From contig NC_083678.1 of NCBI RefSeq assembly GCF_030384665.1, positions 310,001 through 374,000 of the forward strand: a DNA stretch of 64,000 nucleotides. The letters are read 5' to 3'. The DNA comes from Lodderomyces elongisporus (Eukaryota; Ascomycota; Pichiomycetes; Serinales; Debaryomycetaceae). The translations under genes were made by a program, and so were the position numbers. Below the pieces are notes generated by a model. It ran no database searches. It was not told where the DNA came from and worked only from the letters and a program-made list of their open reading frames with translations. Of the stretch, positions 62,207 to 64,000 are shown one piece after another. Numbering within the stretch: position 1 is the stretch's first letter; each line of letters starts with the position of its first letter.

Positions 62207-64000
62207 TTTGTTTTGTATTTTAATGCTGCTTCACGGCAGTTGTATAAAATTTAATTTTCTTTATTTTTTTTTTTTCTTTTTTATTTTTTTTTACCAGCAA
62301 TGTCAAGTAATGGCAGAGAATAGATATGTTATTACTTTCGTTGTTTGTTTGTTTAGTAGGTGGGTTGGTTGGTTGGCTGATAGGCTGATTGGTTGGTGGG
62401 AAAGGGTTAAGTGTTAATGTTGCCAACGTTGGTTTTGGCAATATTAATATTATTTTCACTTTCGCGTATGTCGCAGAATCTTTCTATTGTCACTTAGTAA
62501 TGGCAGCGTTACACACGTGACAGTATCATGCCAAGTGATCTCTGTAAAGGAGGTAGCGCAAAAATTATGTATATATATATATATATATTGAATCTATTTA
62601 CATTGGTAAACATATTACAACTAGAGTTTGATGTTGCGCTAGGGGTAGATGCCGATAAGTAAGGGAGGATGAGGGAAGTCGAGAAGAAATGTTTGATGTT
62701 GCAAGTTGTTGAAGCAACTGTACTGTGCACAATTTGATTTTTTTTCTTCTTCTTTTCTTCTTTTCTTCTTCTTTGGCAGTCGTCATAATAAGCCATCACC
62801 TTTTTTATTTTATTTTTGGCTAAAGCAACTTGCAATAAAGAAGTTACAACTAGCAACATACCTCTAATAATGACACAGTAATAGATAATGGATAATATCC
62901 CCTCTGTAGTTATTGTGAATAAAATGTTGGTAAAATAATTTTTTTTTTTAAAAAAAACAATCCACTTATTAGTTTATTTACGCGTTGTTTTGTGCTGTCA
63001 TTACCAATTCAATTTATGTGATTTTTGTATTCTTGTAATTTAATTTTTTTTGGGTAAGGACGCGAGGACGTGGTAATGGACGGAGACCGGTGCGAATAAA
63101 AAAAAAAGACCGGAAGCGATAAACGTGAAACGAGTCGGCGATTCGGCGATTGTGCGATTTGACAAGTCGGCCAGTGGGCGTAAAAAAAGAATAGATTTCT
63201 CAATAAACTACATCATTGCTCAACAACATCTTTCGTGAAACATACGGAATAAATTTACCAGATTGTAATTTAGGTTGGAAAAAAAAGAGGAATCAGAGCT
63301 TTATTATTTAATAATGCTGTTGCTGCTGTTGTTGTTATTATTATTATTATTATTTGTGGTAGATGGTAGATAGTGTGGTATATTTGATTATTAGTTGAGC
63401 ACATATCCCGAACCGACAGTAGAACTGAGTTGTATACAAATATACCACAGCATTGATTAGTTTTTTTTTGGGATTCTGAACAAACGCAGAATTGGCATAG
63501 AAATGGAATTGGTTAGTAATTTCATAAGTGATGATAAAGTCGATATATTTGTCTATTTATCTATTTAACTATTCCGATTACTTGCCATGAAGTTTTACGA
63601 AAGGGGATAAAGAGAATTAAAGAGAATGAGAGGCTTGTTTAGAAAAACATGAAATGAAATGCCGAGATGGTCGTAGTATTTGAATTTAAAAAAAAAAAAG
63701 AAAATTAATAATTCTAATATTATTAATAATCATTGTATGATCCAGTATAACAAACATGGCTCATTCACAATGTCTTCTCGGTGACCAAAGAGATATCCTT
63801 CTCCATACTGTATGGCTTAGAGCATCCTGTTTCATGTTTACATTCACCAGCTCAAAACAAAACAAAACCAAAAAAAAAAAAACCAAAAAAAAAAAAACCA
63901 AAAAAAAAAAAACCAAAAAAAAAAAGAAAACCAAAAGGTGAATTTAAGTAGATAATGGACCGCACGGGTAGCATAAACAAACAGCAAGGGGGCAAAAGAA
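62207..64000. promoter_or_regulatory. SEC16 upstream region to the window edge
   Basis: It contains a CACGTG box at 62514-62519 about 310 bases upstream of SEC16, a GGTTGGTTGG-type tract near 62362-62400, and (AT)n at 62571-62588. A locally CG-rich block lies at about 63055-63182, (GTT/ATT)n at 63316-63352, and four copies of an A-run/ACC unit at 63868-63930. A 61-codon ATG frame at 63756-63941 runs into the A-rich repeat and is not supported as a gene. Confidence 0.5.
63055..63182. other. CG-rich block of unknown nature
   Basis: In an otherwise AT-rich spacer this stretch has many CpG and CGG steps, including AGACCGG twice (about 63084 and 63107) and GGCGATT twice in succession (63138-63152). 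No tRNA boxes or known RNA fold was recognised. It could be a cluster of regulator sites or part of an unannotated RNA. Confidence 0.4.

Noticed and set aside
63756..63941. A 61-codon ATG frame at the right edge
   Set aside because: The last third is a translation of the A-run/ACC repeat (KTKKKKTKK); no conserved text in the first part.
1..64000. tRNA genes, transposon terminal repeats, CRISPR arrays and introns
   Set aside because: I looked for A-box/B-box pairs, TG...CA terminal repeats with duplicated flanks, spaced direct repeats and GTATGT/TACTAAC signals. Only isolated partial matches were seen (for example GGTTCAAATAC on the minus strand near 9615), none with the rest of the structure.

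Overview
The window is nuclear DNA from a budding yeast, almost certainly of the CUG-Ser (Candida/Lodderomyces) clade. Genes are monocistronic with no convincing introns. They are separated by AT-rich spacers full of simple repeats, and the proteins carry many Q, N, S, T and H tracts. Three CTG codons or codon clusters make better sense as serine than leucine: in the YTH gene at 17940, the SNM1 gene at 6171-6213 and EMC1 at 745. The richness in simple sequence recalls Lodderomyces elongisporus or the C. parapsilosis group, but the species is my inference.

Left part (1-25 kb): the 3' part of EMC1 (ER membrane insertase); a Zn(II)2Cys6 regulator; SNM1 (RNase MRP subunit); a PEX28/PEX29-family peroxisome protein; the sirtuin HST3; the AMPK kinase SNF1; a PWI-domain splicing protein; a YTH-domain m6A reader (Pho92-like); COQ7 (ubiquinone synthesis); NUF2 (Ndc80 kinetochore complex); and a 14-helix DHA2 major facilitator transporter.

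Middle part (25-43 kb): the nutrient-sensing receptor GPR1, then two neighbouring, same-strand GPI-anchored cell-wall proteins (adhesin-like paralogues) set in long gene-poor spacers of about 3.5 kb on each side. They share a duplicated ~110-residue cysteine-containing module but carry unrelated tandem repeats. AUR1 (inositolphosphorylceramide synthase) follows, apparently without the C-terminal cytosolic tail of its relatives.

Right part (43-64 kb): a glucose-6-phosphate 1-epimerase; an unrecognised S/T-rich protein with CDK-type sites and a KEN box; a 4.9 kb spacer with a recurrent CTCTCGGAG motif; a short Q-rich regulator with two zinc-cluster-like Cys6 motifs; and SEC16, the COPII exit-site scaffold, with a repeated FFNQL peptide in its acidic N-terminus.

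Most genes are unrelated housekeeping loci. GPR1 and SNF1 are both nutrient-signalling genes, and GPR1 lies beside the cell-wall gene pair, but nothing shows they act together. I found no tRNA, rRNA, CRISPR array or intact mobile element. The least explained parts are the cell-wall pair, the double-cluster regulator with its large upstream region, and the repeated CCG/CGG motifs in two regulator-associated spacers. I see no clear evidence of a wholly new multi-gene system.
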